Source of the DNA: Sporosalibacterium faouarense
GTDB lineage: Bacteria; Bacillota; Clostridia; Tissierellales; VENL01
Length of the DNA: 64,000 nucleotides
Reading direction: 5' to 3'
Assembly: GCF_016765695.1 (NCBI RefSeq)
Contig: NZ_JAETGO010000089.1
Location: forward strand, 1 to 64,000
The notes beneath the pieces were generated by a model. It saw nothing but the letters and a program-made list of their open reading frames with translations, ran no database searches and was not told the DNA's origin. How positions within the stretch are numbered: the stretch's first letter is position 1; every line of letters starts with the position of its first letter. Shown here piece after piece: positions 44,073-53,159 of this stretch. The position numbers were made by a program, and so were the translations under genes.

Positions 44073-45416
44073 ATGATGAATTTAAGATTACCTTTGGATG
44101 TAGATATATTAATTAATATGATATATAAGGAAGGTTATGAAGCTTATGCCGTTGGAGGATGTATAAGAGATAGTATTTTAGGAAGAACTCCTAATGATTG
44201 GGATATATGCACAAGCGTAAAACCTGATTTTTTGACTAAGCTTTTGGAATATAAGGGGATAAAAGTAATCCCAACTGGATTAAAGCACGGTACTATTACT
44301 ATATTGTTAAATGAGGAAGAGTATGAAATTACTACTTATAGAATTGAAGGTGAGTATGAGAATAATAGAAGACCTAAGCATGTAAAATTCACACAAGATA
44401 TAGTGCAAGATTTAAGTCGTAGAGACTTTACAATAAATTCTATGGCCTATAATGACAAGAATGGATTAGTAGATCCCTTTGGTGGAAGATTTGACTTAAA
44501 AGATAAATTAGTAAGAACAGTTGGAAATCCCAATAAAAGATTTGATGAAGATGCCCTAAGGATTTTGAGGGGTATTAGATTTGCTACTCAGCTAGAATTT
44601 GTTATTGAATCAAATACACTAAAATCTATGGAGCTTAATAGACATTTATTGTCAAGTATTAGTGCTGAAAGAATAAGGGAAGAGTTAAATAAGATAATAT
44701 TGTCTAGAACTCCTTCAAAAGGATTTAGGCTTTTAAAGGATACTAAAATATTTAAATATATAATCCCTGAAATGCAAGAAACATTTGATTTTGATCAAAA
44801 AAATCCTCATCACCATAAGGATGTTTTTAATCATACAATGGATGTTTTAGATAATACTGAAGAAGATTTGATTCTTAGACTAGCAGCTCTATTACATGAT
44901 ATTGGAAAGCCTAGCACATTTAGTGTCGATACTGATGGGATTGGGCATTTTTATGGGCACCATATGGAAAGCATGAAAATAGCCCAAAACATATTGAAAA
45001 GACTTAAGTATGATAATGAAACGATAGAAAGAGTCTCTATTTTGATAAAGGAGCATATGACAAAACAAGACTTAGTGACGGATAAGGCCATTAAGAGATT
45101 TATAAATAGAGTAGGAGAAAAGGATTTAGGTAGACTATTTAAGCTTCAGAAAAGTGATATTACAGGTTCCAACCCTCCATATGATTTCACTTCTATAGAC
45201 AATATAGAAAAAAAGTGCAAAGAGATATTAGATAGAGAAGATCCTTTAACTGTAAGGGATCTAAGGATAAATGGATATGATTTAATTGATTTAGGAATTA
45301 AACCAGGGGAAAAAATGGGGATTATACTTGACAGTCTGTTAGAAATTGTTTTAGAATACCCAGAAAAAAACAATAAAGAAACTCTATTAAGAATTGTAAA
45401 GGATGATTTAACTTAA
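44073..45416 (+). CDS. cca: CCA tRNA nucleotidyltransferase with HD domain
   Basis: 447 residues. The polymerase head has AVGGCIRDSILGRTPNDWDI (GGxxRD and DxD metal-binding motif), GLKHGTITI and YEITTYRIEG. The neck has RRDFTINSMAYN and FDEDALRILRGIRFATQL. The C-terminal half contains an HD domain (HHKDVFNHTMDVL, then LAALLHDIGKP). It adds or repairs the 3' CCA end of tRNAs; the HD domain is found in many Firmicute enzymes. Two adjacent ATGs (44073 and 44076) are possible after AGGGGGAA. A poly(A) polymerase is an alternative, but the motifs fit CCA-adding enzymes. Confidence 0.88.
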   Translation: MMNLRLPLDVDILINMIYKEGYEAYAVGGCIRDSILGRTPNDWDICTSVKPDFLTKLLEYKGIKVIPTGLKHGTITILLNEEEYEITTYRIEGEYENNRRPKHVKFTQDIVQDLSRRDFTINSMAYNDKNGLVDPFGGRFDLKDKLVRTVGNPNKRFDEDALRILRGIRFATQLEFVIESNTLKSMELNRHLLSSISAERIREELNKIILSRTPSKGFRLLKDTKIFKYIIPEMQETFDFDQKNPHHHKDVFNHTMDVLDNTEEDLILRLAALLHDIGKPSTFSVDTDGIGHFYGHHMESMKIAQNILKRLKYDNETIERVSILIKEHMTKQDLVTDKAIKRFINRVGEKDLGRLFKLQKSDITGSNPPYDFTSIDNIEKKCKEILDREDPLTVRDLRINGYDLIDLGIKPGEKMGIILDSLLEIVLEYPEKNNKETLLRIVKDDLT

Positions 45417-45458
45417 ATTATTAATTATCAAATTTCTAGAAAATTTATCATAACAAAT

Positions 45459-45476
45459 GTTATCATAAATGATAAC
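45459..45476. promoter_or_regulatory. 18-bp palindrome, shared with the kinase leader
   Basis: GTTATCAT-AA-ATGATAAC, perfect. Its inner 16 bp TTATCATAAATGATAA recurs exactly at 29619-29634. It overlaps a second dyad ATAAC-N4-GTTAT (45450-45463). It lies 82 bp before the YqeG gene. Confidence 0.55.
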
Positions 45477-45557
45477 TAAATCATAATATGCAAAATTTAA
45501 ATAATTTAGTGACATACTATAAAGTAGAGTAAAAATAATACTATAAGGAGTGTGACT

Positions 45558-46073
45558 ATGAAGGAGTTATTTGTACCAGATTTCTATGCTGACTCAATAT
45601 TTGATATTGATTTAAGTAAATTACAAAAACAAGGAATACAATCTCTTATAATTGATATAGATAATACCCTAGTAGCTTGGGATAAAAAAGAAGCTCCTGT
45701 ATCTGTATTAGAGTGGTTTGGTAAACTAAAAGAGATGGGTTTCAAACTTTGTCTTGTGTCTAATAATACAGAGGACAGAGTAGTAAAGTTTACTGAGGAT
45801 ATTGATATAGATGCAATACATAAGGCTAAAAAGCCAATTAAGGCACCTTTTAGAAAGGCAATGAATAAAATGGGATCTGATTTAGACAATACTGCTGTAA
45901 TTGGAGATCAAATCTTTACTGATGTTTTAGGTGGCAATAGGACTGGTTTATATACAGTATTGGTGGTTCCAATTGAAGGAAAAGAGTATTGGTGGACAAA
46001 ATTCGTAAGAAATATAGAGAGACATATCGTGAGAGGGTTAAAAAAGGGTGAGAATAAAAGTAGGATTAACTAA
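45558..46073 (+). CDS. yqeG: YqeG-family HAD phosphatase
   Basis: 171 residues. HAD motif I is IIDIDNTLVAWD (DxDxT with both aspartates), motif II lies in LVSNNTEDR, a lysine in HKAKKPIKAPF, and motif III is VIGDQIFTDVLGGN. This is the YqeG class IIIA HAD phosphatase, related to mitochondrial PGP phosphatases; the bacterial substrate is probably a phosphorylated lipid or small molecule. ATG 45558 is preferred over GTG 45552 by its distance to AAGGAG. In Firmicutes yqeG often sits near aro genes, and aroK is the last gene of the next operon. Confidence 0.85.
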   Translation: MKELFVPDFYADSIFDIDLSKLQKQGIQSLIIDIDNTLVAWDKKEAPVSVLEWFGKLKEMGFKLCLVSNNTEDRVVKFTEDIDIDAIHKAKKPIKAPFRKAMNKMGSDLDNTAVIGDQIFTDVLGGNRTGLYTVLVVPIEGKEYWWTKFVRNIERHIVRGLKKGENKSRIN

Positions 46074-46238
46074 ATTGATGAAAAAAAACGAAAAAAATTA
46101 TTAAAAAGAAGGACATTTTAATATGCTAGTAGAATTAATCTATTAGTGGGAAAAGTAAATGTAAATAGGACTTTAGTACTAAAAAATGCATAAAAAGACA
46201 ATTTTCTTATAAATTGAGCTTTATTAGTGGGTGAATAT

Positions 46239-47921
46239 ATGGTTAATAACAAAAAGATGAGATTAGGAGACCTATTGGTTTCTGTTGGTAAGATAAGTGA
46301 AGAACAGTTGATGGAAGCTTTAAAAGAACAGAAATCTACAGGAAAAAAAATTGGAGAATTATTAGTTGAAAAGGGGTATGTTACTGAATTAGATATAATT
46401 CAAGTATTGGAATTCCAATTGGGAATTCCTCATATAAATTTGGACAAGTATTATATTGATCCTGAAATACCACGATTGATAAATGAGAATTTGGCAAGAA
46501 GAAGCGTTCTTATACCTATTAAAAAAATTGAAGATACCCTAACAGTAGCAATGGCAGATCCTCTTAATATATTTGCAATAGATGATGTTAAAATATCAAC
46601 AGGGTTACAGGTAGAGCCAGTAATTTCAACTAAAGAGAATATTGTAAATGCCATTGATCAATATTATGGTAAACAAAGTGCTGAAAAAGCAATTGAGGAT
46701 TTTAAGAAACAATATGATATGGATAATATTGAAGACTTGGATGATGATATATTAAATGAGATCAATAATGCACCGGTTGTTAGACTTGTTAATTCAATAA
46801 TAAAGCAAGCAATTAAGTCAAAGGCTAGTGATGTGCACATAGAGCCATTTGAAGATAAAGTGAGAGTAAGGTTTAGAATAGATGGAGAACTTCAAGAAAT
46901 AATGTCACCAGCTAAATCTACACACTCAGCCATTGTGACTAGAATAAAAATAATGGGTAAAATGAATATTGCTGAAAAAAGGGTTCCACAGGATGGTAGA
47001 GTAGAGACTAGTATAGATGGAAGAGAAGTTGATTTGCGTTTGTCAGTTTTACCAACAGTTTTCGGAGAAAAGATTGTTATAAGGTTGTTAGATAGAAGTA
47101 GCTTCTTATTATCAAAGAAGCAGCTTGGATTTACGGATACAAACTTAACTCGTTTTAATCAAATGTTAAGGAATCCTAATGGTATCATATTAGTAACAGG
47201 ACCAACTGGTAGTGGTAAAACTACTACATTGTATACAGCCCTCAGGGAATTTAATAGTATTAATAGGAATATTATAACTGTTGAAGACCCAGTGGAGTAT
47301 AGGTTAGATGGAGTTAACCAGGTACAGGTTAATGTAAAAAGTGGATTAACCTTTGCAACAGGTCTTAGAGCTATTTTAAGACAAGATCCAGATATAGTTA
47401 TGATTGGTGAAATTAGAGATAGAGAGACTGCTCAAATTGCTGTAAGAGCAGCTATAACTGGACACTTAGTGATTAGTACAATGCATACTAATGATGCACC
47501 TTCAACTACAGCAAGATTATTGGATATGGGAATAGAACCATATTTGATTACTTCTTCAGTTGCAGGAGTAGTTGCTCAAAGACTAGTAAGGAAAATATGT
47601 GATAATTGTAAGATTGAATATAAGCCTACAGAATCAGAAAGAAATCTACTAGATATAGATGAAAATATTTTGCTTTATAAAGGAAAAGGATGTAGTAAAT
47701 GCTATAATACTGGGTATAAAGGAAGAATGGCTATACATGAAATTTTACATATGACCAATGAAATTAAAGATTCGATAAGTATAGGAGCTAGCGTGAATTC
47801 AATTAAAGATAGTGCTATAAAACAAGGAATGATTACCCTTGAGGATAATTGTAAAGAACTAGTAGCTCAAGGAATTACAACCGTAGAAGAATTATTAAAA
47901 GTGACTTATACACTAGAGTAG
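46239..47921 (+). CDS. pilB: Type IV pilus extension ATPase PilB with tandem MshEN domain
   Basis: 560 residues. Two N-terminal motifs matching the c-di-GMP-binding MshEN pattern are seen. The first has R8-L9-G10, L13-V14, G17, I19, L24, A27-L28, Q31; the second has I38-G39, L42-V43, G46, V48, I53, L57, Q60. The GspE-type ATPase follows, with Walker A GPTGSGKTTTLY, an Asp box, Walker B VMIGEIRDRETA and the His box GHLVISTMHTND. A C-terminal zinc tetracysteine has CDNC and CSKCYNTGYKGR. It powers pilin assembly at the membrane. The ATG at 46239 lies after GTGGGTGA. First gene of the pilus operon. Confidence 0.94.
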   Translation: MVNNKKMRLGDLLVSVGKISEEQLMEALKEQKSTGKKIGELLVEKGYVTELDIIQVLEFQLGIPHINLDKYYIDPEIPRLINENLARRSVLIPIKKIEDTLTVAMADPLNIFAIDDVKISTGLQVEPVISTKENIVNAIDQYYGKQSAEKAIEDFKKQYDMDNIEDLDDDILNEINNAPVVRLVNSIIKQAIKSKASDVHIEPFEDKVRVRFRIDGELQEIMSPAKSTHSAIVTRIKIMGKMNIAEKRVPQDGRVETSIDGREVDLRLSVLPTVFGEKIVIRLLDRSSFLLSKKQLGFTDTNLTRFNQMLRNPNGIILVTGPTGSGKTTTLYTALREFNSINRNIITVEDPVEYRLDGVNQVQVNVKSGLTFATGLRAILRQDPDIVMIGEIRDRETAQIAVRAAITGHLVISTMHTNDAPSTTARLLDMGIEPYLITSSVAGVVAQRLVRKICDNCKIEYKPTESERNLLDIDENILLYKGKGCSKCYNTGYKGRMAIHEILHMTNEIKDSISIGASVNSIKDSAIKQGMITLEDNCKELVAQGITTVEELLKVTYTLE

Positions 47922-47930
47922 GTGATTAAC

Positions 47931-48989
47931 ATGATAACTATGAAAGAACTATTGACAAAGACAGTTGAATTAAATGCATCAGATCTTCATATTTCCGTTG
48001 GCACACCGCCAATTATTAGAATTAATGGTCAGTTAAATAGATATGGAGAAGAAATCCTAATGCCAGATGATAACTTAAGATTAGTAAAAGAGATTGCCAA
48101 TGAAGAACAGTTTAGTTCTTTGGAAGAGAAAGGCGAAATAGATATGTCAATTTCTCAAACGGGCTTAGGTAGATTTAGAGTTAATATTTTTAAACAACGG
48201 GGAACCTATGGTATGGCAATAAGGTCCGTTGCCTTGAGTATACCAACTATTGAGGAATTAGGGCTTCCTCCAATAATAAAAGAGTTTTCTAGAAAACAAA
48301 GAGGGCTAATTCTTGTAACTGGTCCAACTGGAAGCGGTAAGTCAACTACTTTAGCTTCGATGATAAATAATATTAATAGAGAAAGAAACTGCCATATATT
48401 AACTTTAGAAGACCCTATAGAGTATCTTCATAAACACAAGAAGAGCATAGTAAATCAAAGAGAAATTGGGAGTGATTCTAAGTCTTTTGCAAATGCTTTA
48501 AGATCAGCATTAAGACAAGATCCAGATGTAATTTTAGTTGGAGAAATGAGAGACTTAGAGACCATGGGAATAGCTATAACTGCAGCTGAAACGGGACACC
48601 TTGTATTATCTACATTGCATACAATTGGAGCTGCACAGACGGTAGATAGAATCATAGATGTTTTTCCAGCCCATCAAAGACAACAAATTGTGATGCAGTT
48701 ATCTACTGTTTTAATAGGTGTAGTATCTCAACAATTACTTCCTAGAAAAGATGGAAGTGGAAGAGAATTGGCAATGGAGAGAATGGTAGCTACTACAGCT
48801 ATAAGAAACTTAATCCGTGAAGGGAAAACTCATCAAATACAAACTGCTATTCAAACTGGAACTAAATTTGGTATGAAGACCATGGATAATTCTATTATCG
48901 ATTTATATAGAAAAGGGCTGATTTCAATGGATACAGCACTAACATATGCAGTAGATAGAGATTTAGTAAAGAGATATATAGGATTATAA
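47931..48989 (+). CDS. pilT: Type IV pilus retraction ATPase PilT
   Basis: 352 residues. The PAS-like N-domain ends near NASDLHISVGTPPIIRINGQL. Walker A is GPTGSGKSTTLAS, and the Walker B region is DPDVILVGEMRDLETMGIAIT, followed by the His box GHLVLSTLHT. The AIRNLIREGKTHQIQ segment is typical of PilT. It drives pilus disassembly and twitching. An AGGTGA five bases upstream favours ATG 47931 over GTG 47922 and ATG 47940. It starts ten bases after pilB ends. Confidence 0.94.
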   Translation: MITMKELLTKTVELNASDLHISVGTPPIIRINGQLNRYGEEILMPDDNLRLVKEIANEEQFSSLEEKGEIDMSISQTGLGRFRVNIFKQRGTYGMAIRSVALSIPTIEELGLPPIIKEFSRKQRGLILVTGPTGSGKSTTLASMINNINRERNCHILTLEDPIEYLHKHKKSIVNQREIGSDSKSFANALRSALRQDPDVILVGEMRDLETMGIAITAAETGHLVLSTLHTIGAAQTVDRIIDVFPAHQRQQIVMQLSTVLIGVVSQQLLPRKDGSGRELAMERMVATTAIRNLIREGKTHQIQTAIQTGTKFGMKTMDNSIIDLYRKGLISMDTALTYAVDRDLVKRYIGL

Positions 48990-49022
48990 TACTATAGATG
49001 GAAAATGAGAAAGGGTGAAAAT

Positions 49023-50234
49023 ATGCCCAATTATAAATATACTGCTTTAGATAAATTAGGCAAAAAAGTGGACAAAACTTATTCTGCAAATAGCAGGGAA
49101 GAAGTATTAAACATGCTTCGTCAAAATGGATATTATCCTGTTAATATTGAGATAGATAGTAAGGCTAAAGATATTAAGAAATTCAGTTTACCTTCTAAGG
49201 TTAAAACTAAGGATATAGCTATATTTTGTCGACAGTTTTATGCTATGTTAAATGCAGGAGTTCCTATAATAAATTGTCTAGAGATTCTTAGAAATCAAAC
49301 TGAAAATAAAAAGTTAAAGAAAACAGTTGGAGAAGTATATGAGGATGTTCAAAAAGGTATGACATTTTCTGAATCTCTAAAAAATCACAGAAATGTTTTT
49401 CCAGATTTGTTAATACACATGGTTGAAGCTGGAGAGGTAAGTGGTAATCTAGACATTATTATGGATAGAATGGCTTCACATTTTGAAAAGGAAAACAAAA
49501 TAAATAATAAAATCAAAAGTGCTATGACATACCCCATAATTTTAGGAATCGTTGCAGTTATAGTTGTTATTTTCTTACTAACGGTAGTAATGCCTACCTT
49601 TATTGGTATGTTTGAAGGCTCTGGAGTTCCTTTGCCATTACCTACAAGAATCTTACTATCAATAAGTGATTTTCTTAAAGGGTATTGGTATTTGGTTCTA
49701 ATAATTACCATAGGACTTTTCTATATACTTACTAAATATATGCAAACTGATAAGGGTAAGTATGCTATGGACAGATTTAAGTTTAGGATTCCTGTTTTAA
49801 GTAGTACTACAAAGAAAGTAGTAACTTCTAGATTTACTAGAACAATGTCAACCTTACTTGCCAGTGGCGTTTCGTTAATAGAAGCATTGGATATTGTGTC
49901 TAGAGTTGTAGGAAATAAGATAGTATCCGATGGTCTGCAGCAATCAAAAGAGGATGTTAGAAAGGGAATAAACCTAGCCGAGCCAATCGGTAATATAGGA
50001 ATATTTCCACCAATGGTAGTATCTATGATAAAGATAGGTGAAGAATCAGGAGCCCTTGATGATATTTTGGACAAGACTGCAAATTTTTATGACGAAGAAG
50101 TAGAAACAGCAATGCAAAGATTGACAACTTTATTAGAGCCAATAATGATAGTTTTTATGGCTGTGATTATTGGATTTATAGTAATAGCTATGATGCTACC
50201 CATGTTTGATATGGTGAATACTATAGATTATTAG
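49023..50234 (+). CDS. pilC: Type IV pilus inner-membrane platform PilC
   Basis: 403 residues. After the N-terminal YKYTALDKLGKKV segment come two T2SSF repeats: the first (about 65-190) contains FCRQFYAMLNAGVPI and MTYPIILGIVAVIVVIFLL, the second (about 265-390) contains RFTRTMSTLLASGVSL and IMIVFMAVIIGFIVIAMMLPMF. PilC couples PilB or PilT to pilin movement. ATG 49023 is preferred to 49005, since AAAGGGTGA lies between them. Confidence 0.93.
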   Translation: MPNYKYTALDKLGKKVDKTYSANSREEVLNMLRQNGYYPVNIEIDSKAKDIKKFSLPSKVKTKDIAIFCRQFYAMLNAGVPIINCLEILRNQTENKKLKKTVGEVYEDVQKGMTFSESLKNHRNVFPDLLIHMVEAGEVSGNLDIIMDRMASHFEKENKINNKIKSAMTYPIILGIVAVIVVIFLLTVVMPTFIGMFEGSGVPLPLPTRILLSISDFLKGYWYLVLIITIGLFYILTKYMQTDKGKYAMDRFKFRIPVLSSTTKKVVTSRFTRTMSTLLASGVSLIEALDIVSRVVGNKIVSDGLQQSKEDVRKGINLAEPIGNIGIFPPMVVSMIKIGEESGALDDILDKTANFYDEEVETAMQRLTTLLEPIMIVFMAVIIGFIVIAMMLPMFDMVNTIDY

Positions 50235-50352
50235 TGTAATTATTAGTAAATAACAGATAATTGATATAATTATGTATCTTAATTGTATGTAAAGATTATG
50301 TTATTTTAAAAGCAAAGATTTATCTAGTACATTTTGAAAGGAGGTGAAAGAT

Positions 50353-50739
50353 ATGATAAATGCCATTAATAAGAAAATTAGAAATAGAAAGGGTTTTACA
50401 TTAATAGAGCTTATAGTTGTAATAGCTATATTAGGAATTTTAGCTGCAATAGCGGTACCAAGGTTAAGTGGATCAACTAAAAAAGCTGAAGAAAGTGCAG
50501 ACCAGGCCTCTATAAGAACAATGGATTCAATGATATCTATTGCAATAGCAGAAGGAAACTTAGATATTGAGTCCGACACAGAGGCAAGTGACGTAAAAGA
50601 TGCTTTAGTTCCAAAATATCTAAAAGATATCCCTAAATCAAAAACTGGAGATGGATGGAGTATATCTATAGATACCACGAATGATGTGGTTACTGTTACA
50701 GTTCATTCTGGAACTGGTACAGCAGATTGGCCAAATTAG
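50353..50739 (+). CDS. pilA: Major type IV pilin
   Basis: 128 residues. The class III leader MINAINKKIRNRKG is cleaved before FTLIELIVVIAILGILAAIA, with the conserved E5 for assembly and a long hydrophobic helix. The globular part is short and ends TVTVHSGTGTADWPN without a cysteine pair. It is the only pilin here of major-pilin form. A near-perfect AAAGGAGGTGA precedes the ATG, suggesting high translation. The prepilin peptidase gene follows. Confidence 0.92.
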   Translation: MINAINKKIRNRKGFTLIELIVVIAILGILAAIAVPRLSGSTKKAEESADQASIRTMDSMISIAIAEGNLDIESDTEASDVKDALVPKYLKDIPKSKTGDGWSISIDTTNDVVTVTVHSGTGTADWPN

Positions 50740-50763
50740 AAATATAAAGATAATAATAAGTGA

Positions 50764-51513
50764 ATGGAAGATTTTATGATCATAATAATTTTTACTTTAG
50801 CACTACTAATAGGTTCATTCCTAAACGTATGCATTTATCGCATACCTAATAAACAATCAATTGCATATCCGCCATCACACTGCCCAAAGTGTGATACCAG
50901 CTTGAAACCGGTAGATTTAATACCGGTTATCAGCTATTTTTTGAACAAAGGTAAATGCAGATACTGCGGGGAGCCCATATCCCCTCAGTATCCAATTGTT
51001 GAGATTATGAATGGACTGCTTTATTTAATTTTATACTTAAAGTTTGGTTTGTCTTTAATATTTGTTAAATATGCCATATTGACAAGTCTCCTTATAGTCG
51101 TTAGCTTTATAGACTATAAATTTGAAATAATTCCTAATGGATTGATGATTTTTGGGATTATCATTGGACTTATATTTAATATAATGAACTTTAACACAAG
51201 TTTTGTAAATGGTATTATAGGACTATTTTTAGGTGGAGGTATTTTTTTAATCATTGCTTTTATTGGACCAATGGGTGGTGGAGACATTAAGCTTATGGGA
51301 GTCTTAGGACTTATTTTTGGAGGGAAAGGTATACTTTTAATAGCATTGCTATCCTTCATAATTGGGGCAATATCCTCAATAATTTTAATATTAATAGGTG
51401 TAAAAGGTAGAAAAGATACAATTCCTTTTGGCCCTTTTATATCAATAGCTACAGTTGTTACGATGCTATACGGTAATGAGATTTTAAGAATGTATTTAGA
51501 AATAATTCTATAG
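50764..51513 (+). CDS. pilD: Prepilin peptidase / N-methyltransferase
   Basis: 249 residues. An N-terminal helix IGSFLNVCIYRIP is followed by the methyltransferase-associated tetracysteine motif (CPKC and CRYC). Six more membrane helices carry the two catalytic aspartates, in FIDYKFEIIPNG and MGGGDIKLMG. It cleaves prepilin leaders and methylates the new N-terminus. The start is uncertain between 50764 and the ATG at 50776, since the upstream AAGTGA is weak. Confidence 0.93.
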   Translation: MEDFMIIIIFTLALLIGSFLNVCIYRIPNKQSIAYPPSHCPKCDTSLKPVDLIPVISYFLNKGKCRYCGEPISPQYPIVEIMNGLLYLILYLKFGLSLIFVKYAILTSLLIVVSFIDYKFEIIPNGLMIFGIIIGLIFNIMNFNTSFVNGIIGLFLGGGIFLIIAFIGPMGGGDIKLMGVLGLIFGGKGILLIALLSFIIGAISSIILILIGVKGRKDTIPFGPFISIATVVTMLYGNEILRMYLEIIL

Positions 51514-51532
51514 AAGTACTTGAGGTGATATA

Positions 51533-52597
51533 TTGTTTTGGAATAAATTATTAGCTATAGATTTAGGAAATAAAAATATAAAAATCGTTGAAGGAAAGCA
51601 ACAGGGTAATCAAGTGATTATAGAAAAAGCTACATCTGTGGCAACTCCTTTGCATTCATATAATGATGGACAGATATTAGATAAAGAAAGCTTAAAAAGT
51701 ATCATTCATGGAACATTAGAGGCTTCTAATATTAAAGCCAAAAAGACCATATGTTCAATTGAAAGCACGTCTATAATTACCAGAGAGATAACACTTCCTA
51801 ATGTTAAGGAGGGAGAAATGGACTCTATGGTTAAATATGAGGTTGAACAGTATTTACCAATAATGCTTGATGATTATGTTGTGGAATATAAGGTATTAAA
51901 TGAGTTTGAAGAAGAAGGAGTTAGTAAATCTAGGATTCTTGTTGCTGCCATACCTAAGCTCATAGTAGAGAACTTTTTGGAGTTATTCAAAGAGATCAAC
52001 TTAAAACCTTATGTATTAGATGTAAATTCAAATGCAATATCAAAAGTATTTTTTAAAAAGCTAAAGGTTAATCAAGATGAATCTAACTTGGAAAAGACCA
52101 TAGGTGTTATAGATATAGGACATAATTTTATTAATGTAGATATTATTTCAAAGGGTATAGTTCAATTTAGTCGACTTATTAACTCAGGCGGGAAAGACAT
52201 AGATATCAATATAGCTAATCACTTTAATCTTTCTTTGGAAGAAGCTGAAAAAAAGAAGATTAATGACTCAAATATTGAAAAAAATATAGGTCTTGCCCCA
52301 TCTACAGAGATATTAAATGATGCGGTTAAATCAAGTATAGATAATTGGATAGCTGAAATAAATAGAGTTTTTCAATATTATACAACACGAAGTACAGGAA
52401 ATAAAATAGACAAGCTATATTTACATGGTGGCAGTTCCAGTTTGAAGGGAATAGCACCCTATATGCATAGTCTTCTAAATATGCCTGTAGAGCAAATTAA
52501 AGACATCGACAAAATAAAGCTTTCAAAGACCAGTGAAAACATAAAAATAGCAAACTATTTAAATGCAATAGGAGCTATTATAAGGTTAGGCAGGTGA
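51533..52597 (+). CDS. pilM: Type IV pilus assembly protein PilM
   Basis: 354 residues of the actin-like ASKHA fold. The N-terminal LLAIDLGNKNIKIVEG is the phosphate-1 loop, GVIDIGHNFINVDII the phosphate-2 loop, and LYLHGGSSSLKGI the adenosine motif. It forms the cytoplasmic ring that binds the PilN tail; the following pilN supports this. TTG start with GAGGTGA upstream. Confidence 0.9.
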   Translation: MFWNKLLAIDLGNKNIKIVEGKQQGNQVIIEKATSVATPLHSYNDGQILDKESLKSIIHGTLEASNIKAKKTICSIESTSIITREITLPNVKEGEMDSMVKYEVEQYLPIMLDDYVVEYKVLNEFEEEGVSKSRILVAAIPKLIVENFLELFKEINLKPYVLDVNSNAISKVFFKKLKVNQDESNLEKTIGVIDIGHNFINVDIISKGIVQFSRLINSGGKDIDINIANHFNLSLEEAEKKKINDSNIEKNIGLAPSTEILNDAVKSSIDNWIAEINRVFQYYTTRSTGNKIDKLYLHGGSSSLKGIAPYMHSLLNMPVEQIKDIDKIKLSKTSENIKIANYLNAIGAIIRLGR

Positions 52598-52601
52598 TAT
52601 C

Positions 52602-53159
52602 ATGAAGGATTTAAACTTTTTTTCTCCCTATATTAAAGTAAACAAAAGCTCCAAGATTAAGAAGACCTATGTTTTTATAACAGTAATTTCTTTAGCATTA
52701 ATTTTTGGTGGAGCTCATTTTTGGACTATTTACAGGATGAATAATATTGAAAAGAACATAACTGAAATGGAAGATTTTCTTAAATCTAATGATGTAGTTG
52801 ATGATATTAAAAATCTCAATGAGAAAAAAAGAGAAGTAGATATAATGAACAAATACTATGATTTAGCTTTAATAATAAATGAAGACATGGAGAGTGTGGA
52901 TAGATTAGGAACAGGGATATTATCTAAAATAACAAATGCTCTTCCAGAAGATATAACCTTTGACATGATATCTATGGACATCAATAATATACAAATCCAA
53001 GGAATATCTAGGAGTAGAGTTTCAATAGCTGAACTTCAGCATAATTTAAAGAATTCTAATATTTTTAGTAAGGTATATGTTATAGATATTTCCAAAACTT
53101 CAAAGGAAATTGATAGATTTGTATTTGCTTTGAAGTGTACATTGAAGGATGTGAATTAG
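52602..53159 (+). CDS. pilN: Type IV pilus assembly protein PilN
   Basis: 185 residues. The short cytoplasmic N-terminus MKDLNFFSPYIK is the PilM-binding type, followed by one transmembrane helix (about residues 22-42), a coiled coil (MNNIEKNITEMEDFL) and a ferredoxin-like domain with NALPEDITFDMISMDINN and IQGISRSRVSIAEL. It bridges PilM to PilO across the membrane. Sits four bases after pilM. Confidence 0.87.
   Translation: MKDLNFFSPYIKVNKSSKIKKTYVFITVISLALIFGGAHFWTIYRMNNIEKNITEMEDFLKSNDVVDDIKNLNEKKREVDIMNKYYDLALIINEDMESVDRLGTGILSKITNALPEDITFDMISMDINNIQIQGISRSRVSIAELQHNLKNSNIFSKVYVIDISKTSKEIDRFVFALKCTLKDVN

Noticed and set aside
46074-46238. A c-di-GMP riboswitch before the pilus operon
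   Set aside because: Clostridial pilus genes can be under such riboswitches, so I looked for the conserved class I and class II segments here and before pilA. None is present; the region is simply AT-rich with a short TTAGTGGG direct repeat.
50301-50678. Minus-strand open frame opposite pilA
   Set aside because: Shadow of the pilin reading frame; no ribosome binding site and no family resemblance. The same applies to other antisense frames over ribD, pilC, topoisomerase and ATPase genes.
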